Shown: positions 8,563 through 16,533 of the stretch, one piece after another
Position numbering within the stretch: position 1 is the first letter of the stretch
Layout of the letters: every line of letters starts with the position of its first letter
Assembly: GCA_963728535.1 (NCBI GenBank)
Contig: CAVSKK010000001.1
Coordinates: forward strand, 1 to 64,000
From: VAXT01 sp963728535
GTDB taxonomy: Bacteria > Actinomycetota > Thermoleophilia > Gaiellales > Gaiellaceae
Direction: 5' to 3'
Length of the DNA: 64,000 nucleotides
Notes under the pieces: model-generated
Told to the model about the DNA's origin: nothing
The model's input: the letters and a program-made list of their open reading frames with translations, nothing else
Database searches by the model: none
Translations under genes and position numbers: made by a program

Positions 8563-9996
8563 CTAGCGGTTGTCGTGTTGTCGGTTTCGCCCGTCGAACG
8601 GCGAGGCGAGGAACGGGAAGCTGCTGGACAGCGTCGCGTCGTTCGTGTTCACCCCGTCGGCCGCGCGGGCCGCGATGTAGTTGGCGCCTCCGACGACGCG
8701 GATCGCGATGTCCGTCACGTCGTCCTTCGGACGCCTTCCGTTTGGCCAGCCGGCCGGATCGCCGGCCAGTACCGTCAGCCTCCGCTGTGTTGCGAGCGGA
8801 GTCGGCGGCACGGTCAGGTCCAGCCGCAGCAGCTCGGAGAGCCGCCGGTCATTTGGCTGGTACTTCAGCAGCAGGTCGCGCAGGTCGGTCCTGCCGGTCG
8901 TTGCGGCGGGGATGCCGTAGACGACCTGGAGCGCCAGCGCGAGCCTGGGGTTGAGGTAGTAGTCCTCGAAGTGCCGCTCGTCTCGCGGGTCCTCCGAGTT
9001 CCACTCGTCCTTGTCGGGCGTTCCGATGATCGCCTCGTTGACGAGCGGGTTGGCCAGCCGCTGGACCTGGTCGTAGCCACCATGTCCCCGGCCGCGGACC
9101 GTCACGTGGGGCCTGCTCGTGCTCGCATAGGCGCCGAGCACGCTCGTCCCCGTTTGGCCCGTGAGAACCGAAGCTGGCATCTCGAGGACGATCGAGTGGG
9201 TGTTGAAGCCCGACAGCATGTCGACGCCGAACGGGTTCGTGTTGTCGTCCGCGTCCTCGGCCGCACTTTCGCCCGGGACGAACCGTCCTAGGTTGAGCGT
9301 GTCGAAGACGCCGCCCAGGTCGATGTAGAACGGGTCTTCACGTTGGCCGGCGAAGACCTTGACGCCGCCGCCGAGGGTGTTCACTCCCTGGGCTGCGAGT
9401 GCGTCGTAGTCGGGCATCGTGCGTGGCCCGACGTTCGAAGGAACTGCGATCAGCCCGTTTGCCAGTCGCGTCCGATGGTGGTTCTGGGTCATCGTCAGCG
9501 AATAGCGCTGGCGCAGGCCGAGGCCTTCGGAGCCGGCACCGTCGAGCGCAGTGATCGGTGGCAGCGTCGAGACGCACGTTGGGTCCGGCGTCGGCGGTCC
9601 GCATCCGACGTACGAGAGCGGCAGCCCGAGTGCGGCTGGGATTCCGCGGATCTCGTTCCGGAACTTGAGCTCGAACTCGATGTCGTCGGCCCGGCCGTCC
9701 CGGTCGTTGTCGATGCTGAACCTGTAGAGGACGTTCGGGTCGAAGTTCCAGTAGTTCGGTCCCGAGCTTGGCTCCTCGCCCGGGATGACGTCCATGATCA
9801 TCACGACCTTGTCCGCGTTTCCGGGCTGGTAGCTCCGGAACATGAAGAAGTCCGTGATGTCGGCCGTCGGGTCGAGCGAGATCAGTGGTGCCTCGCGATG
9901 GCTCGCTGCCCGAGCGGCTTGTGGGTTTGTCCCGACGGCAAGCGCTGCGAACAGCGCTGCGGCGGCCGCCAGGAAGATGAATGCCGGCTTTCGCAT
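8563..9996 (-). CDS. DUF4331 exported protein
   Basis: A 477-residue secreted protein. It has a signal peptide (FIFLAAAAALFAALAVG) with cleavage near AARA-ASHREAP. The mature protein begins with the SHREAPLI...TDFFMFRS block typical of DUF4331 (PF14224). DNDRDGRADDIEFE is a good EF-hand-type calcium loop. The ATG at 9994-9996 is preceded by AAAGGAG; upstream in-frame residues look non-coding. The family has no settled function. Here it heads a minus-strand run with a TPR gene, two nickel/cobalt transporter genes and an anti-sigma/sigma pair, so a role in metal handling at the envelope is a reasonable inference. Confidence 0.9.
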   Translation of the reverse strand: MRKPAFIFLAAAAALFAALAVGTNPQAARAASHREAPLISLDPTADITDFFMFRSYQPGNADKVVMIMDVIPGEEPSSGPNYWNFDPNVLYRFSIDNDRDGRADDIEFELKFRNEIRGIPAALGLPLSYVGCGPPTPDPTCVSTLPPITALDGAGSEGLGLRQRYSLTMTQNHHRTRLANGLIAVPSNVGPRTMPDYDALAAQGVNTLGGGVKVFAGQREDPFYIDLGGVFDTLNLGRFVPGESAAEDADDNTNPFGVDMLSGFNTHSIVLEMPASVLTGQTGTSVLGAYASTSRPHVTVRGRGHGGYDQVQRLANPLVNEAIIGTPDKDEWNSEDPRDERHFEDYYLNPRLALALQVVYGIPAATTGRTDLRDLLLKYQPNDRRLSELLRLDLTVPPTPLATQRRLTVLAGDPAGWPNGRRPKDDVTDIAIRVVGGANYIAARAADGVNTNDATLSSSFPFLASPFDGRNRQHDNR

Positions 9997-10067
9997 ATGG
10001 AAGCGGCTCCTTTCCTCGACGGCCGGTTGGGGGTCTGTAGTTGCGGACGGCCGTCGCTTACGCCGCT

Positions 10068-10095
10068 GGTTCGTCCGAGCTACCGGATCGGTTCG
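10068..10095 (-). promoter_or_regulatory. Direct repeat CGAACC upstream of the DUF4331 gene
   Basis: On the minus strand CGAACC occurs at 10095-10090 and 10073-10068, 22 bp apart (two helical turns), 72-99 bp before the DUF4331 start. It could be a binding site or part of an ECF promoter. Low confidence. Confidence 0.25.
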
Positions 10096-10124
10096 GCCAC
10101 AGTCGCCGCCTCGCTCAAGAGACA

Positions 10125-10147
10125 TGTCCGGCGTCTGACACCGGACA
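10125..10147. repeat. REP-like hairpin, copy A
   Basis: TGTCCGG and CCGGACA flank the 9-base loop CGTCTGACA. Copy B, 65 bp further on, is nearly the reverse complement of the whole unit including the loop, so the two form an inverted pair. Confidence 0.6.
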
Positions 10148-10211
10148 GGTCCTGTGAGGGCGGTGGTTCGCCAGGGATCTGGCTCTATTGCTGTCGCGTG
10201 GACGGCGCTTT

Positions 10212-10244
10212 GGCCATGTCTGGTGTCAGACGCCAGACATGGCC
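10212..10244. repeat. REP-like hairpin, copy B (possible arcC terminator)
   Basis: GGCCATGTCTGG and CCAGACATGGCC are perfect 12-bp arms around the loop TGTCAGACG. It begins 4 bp after the arcC stop codon on the minus strand. No T-run follows, so it looks like a repeat element that may also act in termination. Confidence 0.65.
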
Positions 10245-10248
10245 GGAA

Positions 10249-11142
10249 CTAGCGTGTGACGACGGTGCCGGCTCGGCCTTCGAGGGCTTGGGCCAGGGCG
10301 TCGAACGAGGTGATGAGTGTCTCGCCGCCGGTGCGCGCGAAATCGACCGCGGCCTCGATCTTCGGGCGCATCGAGCCTTCGGCGAGCTCCGGGAGAAGAG
10401 ATTCGGCCTCGTCGGTGGTGAGCCGGCGGATCTCCTCCTGGTTCGACTTCCGGAACCGTCGGTAGAGCGCGGGTACCTCGGTGAGGATCACCAGTCGCTC
10501 GGCGTCAAGCCGGGCGGCGAGGAGCGCGGACGCGCGGTCCTTGTCGATCACGGCGTCGACTCCCCTCAGGTGACCGTCGCGGCTGACGACGGGAATTCCG
10601 CCGCCGCCGCAGGCGATCGTCACGGCGCCGCTCGAGACGAGGGCCCGGATCGCGTCGAGCTCGACGACCTCCAGCGGATCGGGCGACGGGACGACCCGCC
10701 GAAAGCCGCGCCCCGAGTCCTCGACGAGCTGCCAGCCGCGCTCGCGCTCGAGCCCGCGCGCCTCCTCCGCGCCGTAAAAAGGCCCGATCGGCTTCGAGGG
10801 GCTCGCGAAGGCAGGATCGTCCGGATCGACGAGCACGTGCGTGAGCAGGCAGGCGACCCGGCGTGAGGACGCGGCGGCGAGCCCGGTTTCGAGCATCGCT
10901 CCGATCTCGCCCTGCGTCTGCGCGACGGCGAGGTAGAGCGGAAGCGGGGGCACCTCGTCGGCGGCGCGCTCCTGACGCAAGAGCTCGTTGCCGACTTGCG
11001 GCCCGTTCCCGTGCGTGACGACCACGTCGCCCTCCCGGACGAGCGGCTCGATCGCCGCACACGTGCCGCGCAAGGTCGTCAGCTGCTCGGCGGCCGTTCC
11101 GCGCCCGAGCGCGTTTCCGCCCAGCGCGACGACTAGCGTCAA
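10249..11142 (-). CDS. arcC: Carbamate kinase
   Basis: A 297-residue amino-acid-kinase-fold enzyme that interconverts carbamoyl phosphate plus ADP with carbamate plus ATP. The N-terminal VVALGGNALGRG, the HGNGPQVGNELL motif, AVAQTQGEIG, the ACGGGGIPVV loop and DAVIDKDRASALLA are all typical. The start is TTG at 11140-11142, overlapping the TGA of the COG2403 gene as TTGA; a longer frame upstream is only a shadow of that gene. Coupling with the COG2403 GTPase is a recurrent context in other genomes and suggests the two act together, possibly in carbamoyl-phosphate or ureide metabolism (inference). Confidence 0.93.
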   Translation of the reverse strand: MTLVVALGGNALGRGTAAEQLTTLRGTCAAIEPLVREGDVVVTHGNGPQVGNELLRQERAADEVPPLPLYLAVAQTQGEIGAMLETGLAAASSRRVACLLTHVLVDPDDPAFASPSKPIGPFYGAEEARGLERERGWQLVEDSGRGFRRVVPSPDPLEVVELDAIRALVSSGAVTIACGGGGIPVVSRDGHLRGVDAVIDKDRASALLAARLDAERLVILTEVPALYRRFRKSNQEEIRRLTTDEAESLLPELAEGSMRPKIEAAVDFARTGGETLITSFDALAQALEGRAGTVVTR

Positions 11143-12482
11143 ACGAGCGCGGTGCGCTCGCCGATCAGGCCGTGTTCGCCGAGAACATGGGCCAGCGTCG
11201 GCTCGCCGATCTCCTCGAGGCGATAGGTGACGCGCATCGCCGGCACCTCGAAGTCGATCAGCCGGCGCAGGTCGATCGGCGTCCCGATCAGGACGAGGTC
11301 GGGCGCCGAACGCTTGATCGTCTCGGCGAGATCGTCCATCTGCTTGCGCCCGTAGCCCATGGCCGGCAGGAGCGCTCCGACGTTCGGGTACTCGGCGAAG
11401 GTGGCTGCGATCGAGCCGACCGCGTGGGGGCGCGGATCGACGAGCTCGGCGGCGCCGTTTGCCTTCGCGGCCAGAACCGCGGCGCCGTAGGTCATCTCTC
11501 CGTGCGTGAGTGTCGGTCCGTCCTCGATTGCGAGCACTCGCTTGCCCTTGATCTCGGACGCTTCTCCTTCGATCTGGAACGGCGAGGCGGCGAGGACGAC
11601 CGTCGCCTCGGGATTGTGGGTGCGAATGGAGTCGAGGACTGCGTCGATTCCCTCCTGGTCGGCGCTGTCCACCTTGTTCACGACGCAGACGTTTGCCATG
11701 CGCAGGTTGGTCTCGCCCGGGTGGTAGCGGAGCTCGTGCCCGGGCCGGTGGGGATCGACGACGACGATGTGGAGGTTCGGCTTCACGAACGGCGTGTCGT
11801 TGTTGCCGCCGTCCCACACGATCACGTCGGCCTCCTGCTCGGCGGCCTCCAGGATCGAGGCGTAGTCGATGCCGGCGAAGACGAGGTTTCCCTCGGCGAG
11901 GTGCGGCTCGTACTCCTCGCGCTCCTCGATCGTGCAGTCGGCGGCGTCGAGGTCCTCGTAGCGCGCGAAGCGCTGGACGACCTGCTTCGTGAGGTCGCCG
12001 TAGGGCATGGGGTGCCTGAGGACAGCGACGCGCTTCCCGTCTTCGCGCAGGAGCTGAGCGACCCGGCGGGTCGTCTGGCTCTTCCCCGAACCGGTGCGGA
12101 CGGCGCAGATCGCGACCGACGGCTTCGAGGACATGAGCGCCGTGTCGTGGGGGGAGAGGAGGCTGAAGCCCGCGCCGGTGGCGAGCACGAGCGAGCCGAC
12201 GTGCATCACGTGCTCGTGCGTCACGTCCGAGTAGGCGAACACGACCTCGTCGACCTCGTGCTCGCGGATCAGCTCGGCCAGCTCGGACTCGGGCCGAATT
12301 GGGATCCCGTCCGGATAGAGGTCGCCGGCGAGCAGCGGGGGATAGACGCGACCCGCGATATCCGGGATCTGCGTTGCGGTGAAGGCGACGACGTCGAATT
12401 CCTCGCGGCCCCGGTAGACGACGTTGAAGTTGTGGAAGTCGCGCCCAGCCGCACCCGCTATCAAGATCCGCTTTCGCCGCAT
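11139..12482 (-). CDS. COG2403 GTPase-like protein (cyclic 2,3-diphosphoglycerate synthetase family)
   Basis: A 447-residue protein. The N-terminal part (RKRILIAGAAGRDFHNFNVVY) is a Rossmann-like domain. The middle P-loop is GSGKSQTTR (preceded by AICAVRT) near residues 130-142, with a guanine-type NKVD later (CVVNKVDSADQ). The family is annotated as cyclic 2,3-diphosphoglycerate synthetase from an archaeal member, but most bacterial members are uncharacterised, so I do not claim that reaction. It overlaps arcC by 4 bp. The start ATG lies 51 bp from the divergent ferritin gene. It has no signal peptide or membrane span, so it is cytosolic. Confidence 0.85.
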   Translation of the reverse strand: MRRKRILIAGAAGRDFHNFNVVYRGREEFDVVAFTATQIPDIAGRVYPPLLAGDLYPDGIPIRPESELAELIREHEVDEVVFAYSDVTHEHVMHVGSLVLATGAGFSLLSPHDTALMSSKPSVAICAVRTGSGKSQTTRRVAQLLREDGKRVAVLRHPMPYGDLTKQVVQRFARYEDLDAADCTIEEREEYEPHLAEGNLVFAGIDYASILEAAEQEADVIVWDGGNNDTPFVKPNLHIVVVDPHRPGHELRYHPGETNLRMANVCVVNKVDSADQEGIDAVLDSIRTHNPEATVVLAASPFQIEGEASEIKGKRVLAIEDGPTLTHGEMTYGAAVLAAKANGAAELVDPRPHAVGSIAATFAEYPNVGALLPAMGYGRKQMDDLAETIKRSAPDLVLIGTPIDLRRLIDFEVPAMRVTYRLEEIGEPTLAHVLGEHGLIGERTALV

Positions 12483-12521
12483 GTATACGAAGTATGCACC
12501 TAGTCACCGGACGTAGGAAGC

Positions 12522-12527
12522 TAGAGT
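12522..12527 (+). promoter_or_regulatory. -10 box TAGAGT, leaderless start of the ferritin gene
   Basis: TAGAGT ends 6 nt before the ATG at 12534. No Shine-Dalgarno sequence is present, which fits a transcript that begins at or next to the start codon. Confidence 0.5.
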
Positions 12528-12533
12528 TGCCCG

Positions 12534-13064
12534 ATGGCTCGCTTCCCGCAGGCGCTGAACGAGCAGGTCGGCTACGAGTTCGGCGCCTCGCAGCAATACG
12601 TGGCGATCGCGGTCTACTACGACGCCGAGACGCTGCCTCTCCTGGCGGCCCACTTCTACCGGCAGGCGGTCGAGGAGCGAAACCACGCGCTGATGATCGT
12701 CCAGTTCCTGCTCGACTCCGATCACGCGGTCGAGATTCCGGCCGTCGAGGCGCCGCAGACGACGTTCTCGGACGCGCGGGCGCCGGTCGCGCTCGCCCTC
12801 GAGCAGGAGAAGCGCGTCACCGAGCAGATCGCCGCGCTGGCAGCACTCGCGCGCGAGGAGGGAGACCTCGTCGGCGAGCAGTTCCTGCACTGGTTCCTCC
12901 AGGAACAGCGCGAAGAGGTGTCGAGCATGTCCGACCTGCTGAGGATCGTCGAGCGCGCCTCGGAGTCGAACATCCTGCTCGTGGAGGACTACCTCTCGCG
13001 CAACCCGGTCGGCGACCAGGGTGAAGCGACGAACGCACCACCCGCCGCCGGGGGCGTGCTCTAG
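12534..13064 (+). CDS. Non-heme ferritin
   Basis: A 176-residue four-helix-bundle iron storage protein. Ferroxidase ligands can be placed: the first-helix Glu in NEQVGYEFGA, ExxH in VEERNHAL, the third-helix Glu in LALEQEKRV, and the QEQREE stretch in helix four. It oxidises Fe(II) and stores Fe(III), lowering Fenton damage. The C-terminal tail (GEATNAPPAAGGVL) is low complexity. It is divergent from the COG2403 gene and convergent with the response regulator gene, overlapping the latter's end by 4 bp. A -10 box 6 nt before the ATG suggests a leaderless mRNA. Confidence 0.92.
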   Translation: MARFPQALNEQVGYEFGASQQYVAIAVYYDAETLPLLAAHFYRQAVEERNHALMIVQFLLDSDHAVEIPAVEAPQTTFSDARAPVALALEQEKRVTEQIAALAALAREEGDLVGEQFLHWFLQEQREEVSSMSDLLRIVERASESNILLVEDYLSRNPVGDQGEATNAPPAAGGVL

Positions 13065-13699
13065 ATCATCCGGCGCTCTGCTGCCCAGCGCGTGAGCTCG
13101 TGGCGACTCGAGAGCTGGAGCTTTCGCAGCACACTGGAGACGTGCGTCTCGACCGTCTTGACCGAGAGGTGCAGCGACGACGCTATCTCCTTGTAGCGGT
13201 AGCCCCGCGCGATCAGCCGCAGCACCTCGCGCTCGCGGGCGGTGAGCTCGTCGAGCTCCGCGTCCCGGATCGGCTCCCCGGAGCTGAACGCGTCGAGCAC
13301 GAACCCAGCCAAACGCGGCGAGAAGACAGCGTCGCCATCTGCCACGCGGTGGATCGCGTCGGTCAGCTCCTCGCCCGAGATTGTCTTCGTCACATAGCCC
13401 CGGGCTCCCGCGCGGACGACCGCGATCACGTCCTCGGCCGCGTCGGAGACCGACACCGCCAGGAAGCGGACGCCTGGGCGCTCGAGCGAGACACCCGCGA
13501 TCACGGCCTGGCCGCCGCCGTCCGGGAGATGGACGTCGAGGAGGACGACGTCGGGGTCGGTCTCGACGACGAGCGGGATCGCCTCGCCAACCGTCCCGGC
13601 CTCGCCCACGACGTCGATGGAGTCACCGAGCTCGCTGCGTACTCCCGCGCGAAAGATCCCGTGGTCGTCGACGATCACGATGCGTCGCGCAGCCTTCAC
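13061..13699 (-). CDS. NarL/LuxR-family response regulator (LiaR-like)
   Basis: A 212-residue regulator. The receiver domain has the acidic pair in IVDDH, the phospho-acceptor Asp in VVLLDVHLPD and the switch Lys in GYVTKTISGEEL. The C-terminal LuxR HTH runs from LTAREREVLRLIARGYRYKEIASSL to the recognition helix VKTVETHVSSVLRKL. It overlaps the histidine kinase gene by 4 bp and follows a PspC/LiaF-like gene, giving a complete three-gene envelope-stress module. Candidate targets are the CCCTGA repeats upstream of the first gene (15942-15958). Confidence 0.93.
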   Translation of the reverse strand: MKAARRIVIVDDHGIFRAGVRSELGDSIDVVGEAGTVGEAIPLVVETDPDVVLLDVHLPDGGGQAVIAGVSLERPGVRFLAVSVSDAAEDVIAVVRAGARGYVTKTISGEELTDAIHRVADGDAVFSPRLAGFVLDAFSSGEPIRDAELDELTAREREVLRLIARGYRYKEIASSLHLSVKTVETHVSSVLRKLQLSSRHELTRWAAERRMI

Positions 13700-14787
13700 G
13701 ACGCCTTCCTCGGGAGCGAGAGCTCGACCTCCGTCCCCTCGCCCGGCGCGGACGAGATCGTTGCCTTGCCGCCGCGGCGCGTCATCCGCCCCTCGATGGA
13801 CTCGGAGAGGCCGCGCCGCTCCGGCGGCACCGCCGCCCGGTCGAAGCCCGTACCCCGGTCGCGCACGAAGACGCTGATCCCGTCGCCGTCGGCTTCCGCG
13901 TAGACGGAGATCTCTTCTGCGCCGGAGAATCGCGCGGCGTTCGCCATCGCTTCACGTGCTGCCAGGAAGACCGCGCGAGTGTCGTCGTCGAGCGGCGCGT
14001 TCCCAGCGCTCGCCACCTCGACGCGAACGCCGTGCAGCTCCTCGACCTCGGCCGCCGCGTTCCCGATCGCGCCCACGAGCGTATCGTCCTTGAAGAGCTC
14101 GCCCTCCGGGAAGAGCCAGGAGCGTAGCTCTCGCTCCTGGCGGCGCGAGAGCTGCTCGACGCGCTTCGGGTCTGCAGACTCGCGCTGGATGAGCGCGAGC
14201 GTCTGGAGGACCGAGTCATGCACGCGGGCGGCGACTTCCGCGCGCTCCTCCGAGCGGATTCGCCGCGTCCGCTCGGCAGCACGCTCCTGTGCCGTGCGCC
14301 ACAGCCACGGACCTACGACGAGCAGCAGGCCGCCCGCGAATGCCGCCGGCGTGAGGAGCGGGCCGCCGGCGCCAGAGTCGCCTCCCGCGGTGAAGAGCAC
14401 GACAGCGGCGGCTCCGACCAGGACGCTGCCGAGCACCCGTTGCCGCTTCCGCCAGAGAAAGAAGCCTCCCACCACGGCGAGGACCGCGGAGATCTGAACG
14501 AACCACGGAAGCCCGAGACCGTTGAGGACGGCGACTGCCGCGAGCAAGAGCAGCGTCATCCCGGCCGCGAAGCGCACACGGCCTGGCCGTTTACCGAGCT
14601 CGTTGGGCATCAGGAGAGCGGCAGCGAGATAGAGGGCGATGCCCGCGCCGCCGGCGAGGGCGAGCAGCGCGAAGAGCAGGCGCACGAGCGTCGGGTCGAC
14701 CTCGAGCGCACGTCCGATCCCCGCCGCAACGCCCGCCACCACTCCGTTGGCGCGGTCTCGGGCGGGGATGGTGCCGACGTCGGCCAC
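13696..14787 (-). CDS. PspC-domain sensor histidine kinase (LiaS-like)
   Basis: A 363-residue membrane kinase. An N-terminal PspC domain (RANGVVAGVAAGIGRALEVDPTLVRLLF) is followed by several membrane spans. The HisKA_3 phospho-acceptor box has AARVHDSVLQTLALIQ. The ATPase domain has AMANAARFSG (N box), DRGTGFD (G1) and GGKATISS. The start is GTG at 14785-14787, 4 nt after the upstream stop; a longer start at 14835 would overlap that gene by 44 bp. It should autophosphorylate and pass phosphate to the NarL-type regulator encoded next. Fusing PspC to the kinase puts the presumed membrane-stress sensor in the same chain. Confidence 0.9.
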   Translation of the reverse strand: MADVGTIPARDRANGVVAGVAAGIGRALEVDPTLVRLLFALLALAGGAGIALYLAAALLMPNELGKRPGRVRFAAGMTLLLLAAVAVLNGLGLPWFVQISAVLAVVGGFFLWRKRQRVLGSVLVGAAAVVLFTAGGDSGAGGPLLTPAAFAGGLLLVVGPWLWRTAQERAAERTRRIRSEERAEVAARVHDSVLQTLALIQRESADPKRVEQLSRRQERELRSWLFPEGELFKDDTLVGAIGNAAAEVEELHGVRVEVASAGNAPLDDDTRAVFLAAREAMANAARFSGAEEISVYAEADGDGISVFVRDRGTGFDRAAVPPERRGLSESIEGRMTRRGGKATISSAPGEGTEVELSLPRKAS

Positions 14788-14791
14788 GGCG

Positions 14792-15874
14792 CTACGGTGT
14801 CTCCACGATGACGTCGCCCAGTCCGACGTGTGCATCGATGCGAAGCGTCCGGTCAGAACCCCGGCCGCCGATGCTCTCGGACAGATCCGCGTCGACGCCG
14901 GACTCGCTGCGGCCGAAGACGGTCACCTCCCCGGCCGACGCAGAAGCGTCGACGTCGAGGCCGACGTCTTCGGGGACGATCACCCTGAGCTCGCCGATTC
15001 CGACATTCGCATCGACATCCGTGTCGCCGGCCGCGAGCGCCGCATTGCTGAGGTCGAGCTTGAGATCTCCGACCGAGATGTCGTAGTCGCGTTTCAGGTC
15101 CCTCGTCTCGACCGGCGCGTAGACCCGGGTGCCGACCGGGCCTTCGAGCCTGACGTCCACGGCCGACACCGCGACCGCAAGCGCCGCCAGCATGAGACCG
15201 ACGACAACGAGGCCCCCTGTGCGCCGTCGCAGCGCCACCCCGGCGACGACTGCGACACCCGTGCCGATCGCGCCCACGGCGAGCGCGATGTCCCACGGAA
15301 CGTCGACGCCGACCGCATTCAGTAGAGCGAGCGCACCGGCAGCAGCCAGCAGGACGCCGAGCCCGGGTAGAAGCAGCGATGGTTGACGCGGCCGCGGCAC
15401 GGGAGTCGCAGCCGGAGTCGCGGCGGGAGTTGCAGCGGTAGTCGCAGCGTCGTCGGGTCGCGTGCCGTCGTTGGCGCGGCGTTGCGCGAACATGATCGCC
15501 AGCCCGCCGAGCAGCAGCAGCACCCACGCGAAACCGCTGTTGGGCCAGAAGTCCGCCTCCGAGAACAGCGAGATGAGCGCGATCCCGACGAGGCCGACGC
15601 CGGCCAGGAGCCAGGGCCGGTCGCGGTGGCGCCGGAGGGCCTCGGACACGATCGAGTCGCTCTCGCCCTCGTCCGGCATCACGAGCCAGGCGGCGACGTA
15701 GAGCAGGATGCCCGCGCCGCCGACGAGCGTCAGGATCGCAAAGCCGATCCGGAAGAACGTCGGGGAGATGTCGAAGTACCGGCCAAGGCCGCCGGCGACG
15801 CCGGCTAGGATCCGCTCGCTCCGGCTACGGTGCAGTTCCTTGATCGACGCGCTCTGGGTCTCGGAGGTGCTCAT
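14792..15874 (-). CDS. PspC-domain protein with LiaF-like C-terminal domain
   Basis: A 360-residue membrane protein. The PspC domain (ERILAGVAGGLGRYFDISPTFFRIGFAIL) lies near residues 20-75, several spans follow, and the C-terminal part is beta-rich (DVDANVGIGELRVIVPEDVGLDVDASASAGEVTVFG), like the LiaF/VraT cell-wall-stress domain. A spacer of repeated ATPAATPAATP lies between spans. The ATG at 15872-15874 has AAAGGA 6 nt upstream. In Firmicutes LiaF inhibits its kinase; the same arrangement (LiaF-like, kinase, regulator) occurs here, so this protein probably modulates the kinase encoded 4 nt downstream. Confidence 0.88.
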   Translation of the reverse strand: MSTSETQSASIKELHRSRSERILAGVAGGLGRYFDISPTFFRIGFAILTLVGGAGILLYVAAWLVMPDEGESDSIVSEALRRHRDRPWLLAGVGLVGIALISLFSEADFWPNSGFAWVLLLLGGLAIMFAQRRANDGTRPDDAATTAATPAATPAATPVPRPRQPSLLLPGLGVLLAAAGALALLNAVGVDVPWDIALAVGAIGTGVAVVAGVALRRRTGGLVVVGLMLAALAVAVSAVDVRLEGPVGTRVYAPVETRDLKRDYDISVGDLKLDLSNAALAAGDTDVDANVGIGELRVIVPEDVGLDVDASASAGEVTVFGRSESGVDADLSESIGGRGSDRTLRIDAHVGLGDVIVETP

Positions 15875-15941
15875 TGCGGTTCCTTTCATCGGGGACGCTA
15901 CGAGCATGCGCTACACGACCGGGCTGCACCATCGGGATTTC

Positions 15942-15958
15942 CCCTGAATCGACCCTGA
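15942..15958 (-). promoter_or_regulatory. CCCTGA direct repeat upstream of the PspC operon
   Basis: CCCTGA occurs at 15942-15947 and 15953-15958 (TCAGGG on the minus strand), 11 bp apart, which is one helical turn. The site lies 68-84 bp before the operon start and fits a dimeric NarL-type regulator. Function is inferred. Confidence 0.4.
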
Positions 15959-15995
15959 TCTTCGCCCAGGAGGACTCCTCCGGGAAAGGCTGGGC

Positions 15996-16013
15996 TGCGC
16001 CGCCGGCGGCGCA
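15996..16013. repeat. 18-bp perfect palindrome in divergent intergenic region
   Basis: TGCGCCGCCGGCGGCGCA is self-complementary. It lies in the 174-bp region between the PspC operon and the gene at 16049. It may be an RNA hairpin or a binding site; no T-run follows it. Confidence 0.35.
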
Positions 16014-16048
16014 CTCTAAGACTTCAGCCGTTACCCTCCGAGGCCACG

Positions 16049-16405
16049 ATGGCTGAGGTCCGGCTGGAGCTCGACACCGTTCTCAAGGAACGGCTGCACA
16101 GGGTGCTGGACGATCCGCGGCGCCGGGTCACCGAGGCGGAGCTACGAAAGCTCTCGGAGGAGGGTCGAGCCTGCGCCCTCATCCTGGGCGCAGATCTCGA
16201 GCGCCTCGAAGGGCAGCTTGGCGAGCTCGACGGCGATCCCGCCAGCTCCCTCGGCGCGATCGCAGAGACGTATCGCCGCGTCCACGATTTCCGCCTGCAT
16301 CTCGAGGAGTTGAATTCGCTGCTATCAGAGCTCGACGATCGAGCGCGCGAAGCCCGGACGTCGTGGCTGCTCGGACAAGGCAGTCCTAGCTCACGAACGC
16401 GTTGA
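16049..16405 (+). CDS. Small hypothetical coiled-coil protein
   Basis: A 118-residue, highly charged protein with heptad-like Leu spacing (LERLEGQLGELDGDP, RRVHDFRLHLEELNSLLSELDDRAREA), suggesting an alpha-helical coiled coil. No known domain is recognised, and there is no signal peptide or membrane span. It is transcribed away from the PspC operon. A TACCCT -10-like box lies 11 nt before the ATG. Function unknown; the location allows a link to the envelope-stress module but nothing more. Confidence 0.55.
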   Translation: MAEVRLELDTVLKERLHRVLDDPRRRVTEAELRKLSEEGRACALILGADLERLEGQLGELDGDPASSLGAIAETYRRVHDFRLHLEELNSLLSELDDRAREARTSWLLGQGSPSSRTR

Positions 16406-16486
16406 CGCGATCGCGATCACGGCGAGGGTGCCGCAGACGACGATGATGCCGGCCAGGCCGACGAAGATCGCGGCCAGCGCGAACAC
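16391..16486 (-). CDS. Possible tiny single-span membrane protein
   Basis: A 31-residue frame starting at GTG 16484-16486 is almost entirely hydrophobic (FALAAIFVGLAGIIVVCGTL) and ends ASTRS. It lies downstream of the metallopeptidase gene on the same strand and overlaps the end of the opposite gene by 15 bp. There is no clear ribosome site. It may be a real small membrane peptide or chance. Confidence 0.2.
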   Translation of the reverse strand: MFALAAIFVGLAGIIVVCGTLAVIAIASTRS

Positions 16487-16533
16487 AGGATTCTGCGCCG
16501 CCTGCGCACGAGGCGCAACCGGTCAGCTCGTGC

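Noticed and set aside
11143..12507. N-terminal extension of carbamate kinase through the COG2403 gene
   Set aside because: The extension is a shadow frame of the real GTPase gene; arcC starts with TTG at the TTGA overlap.
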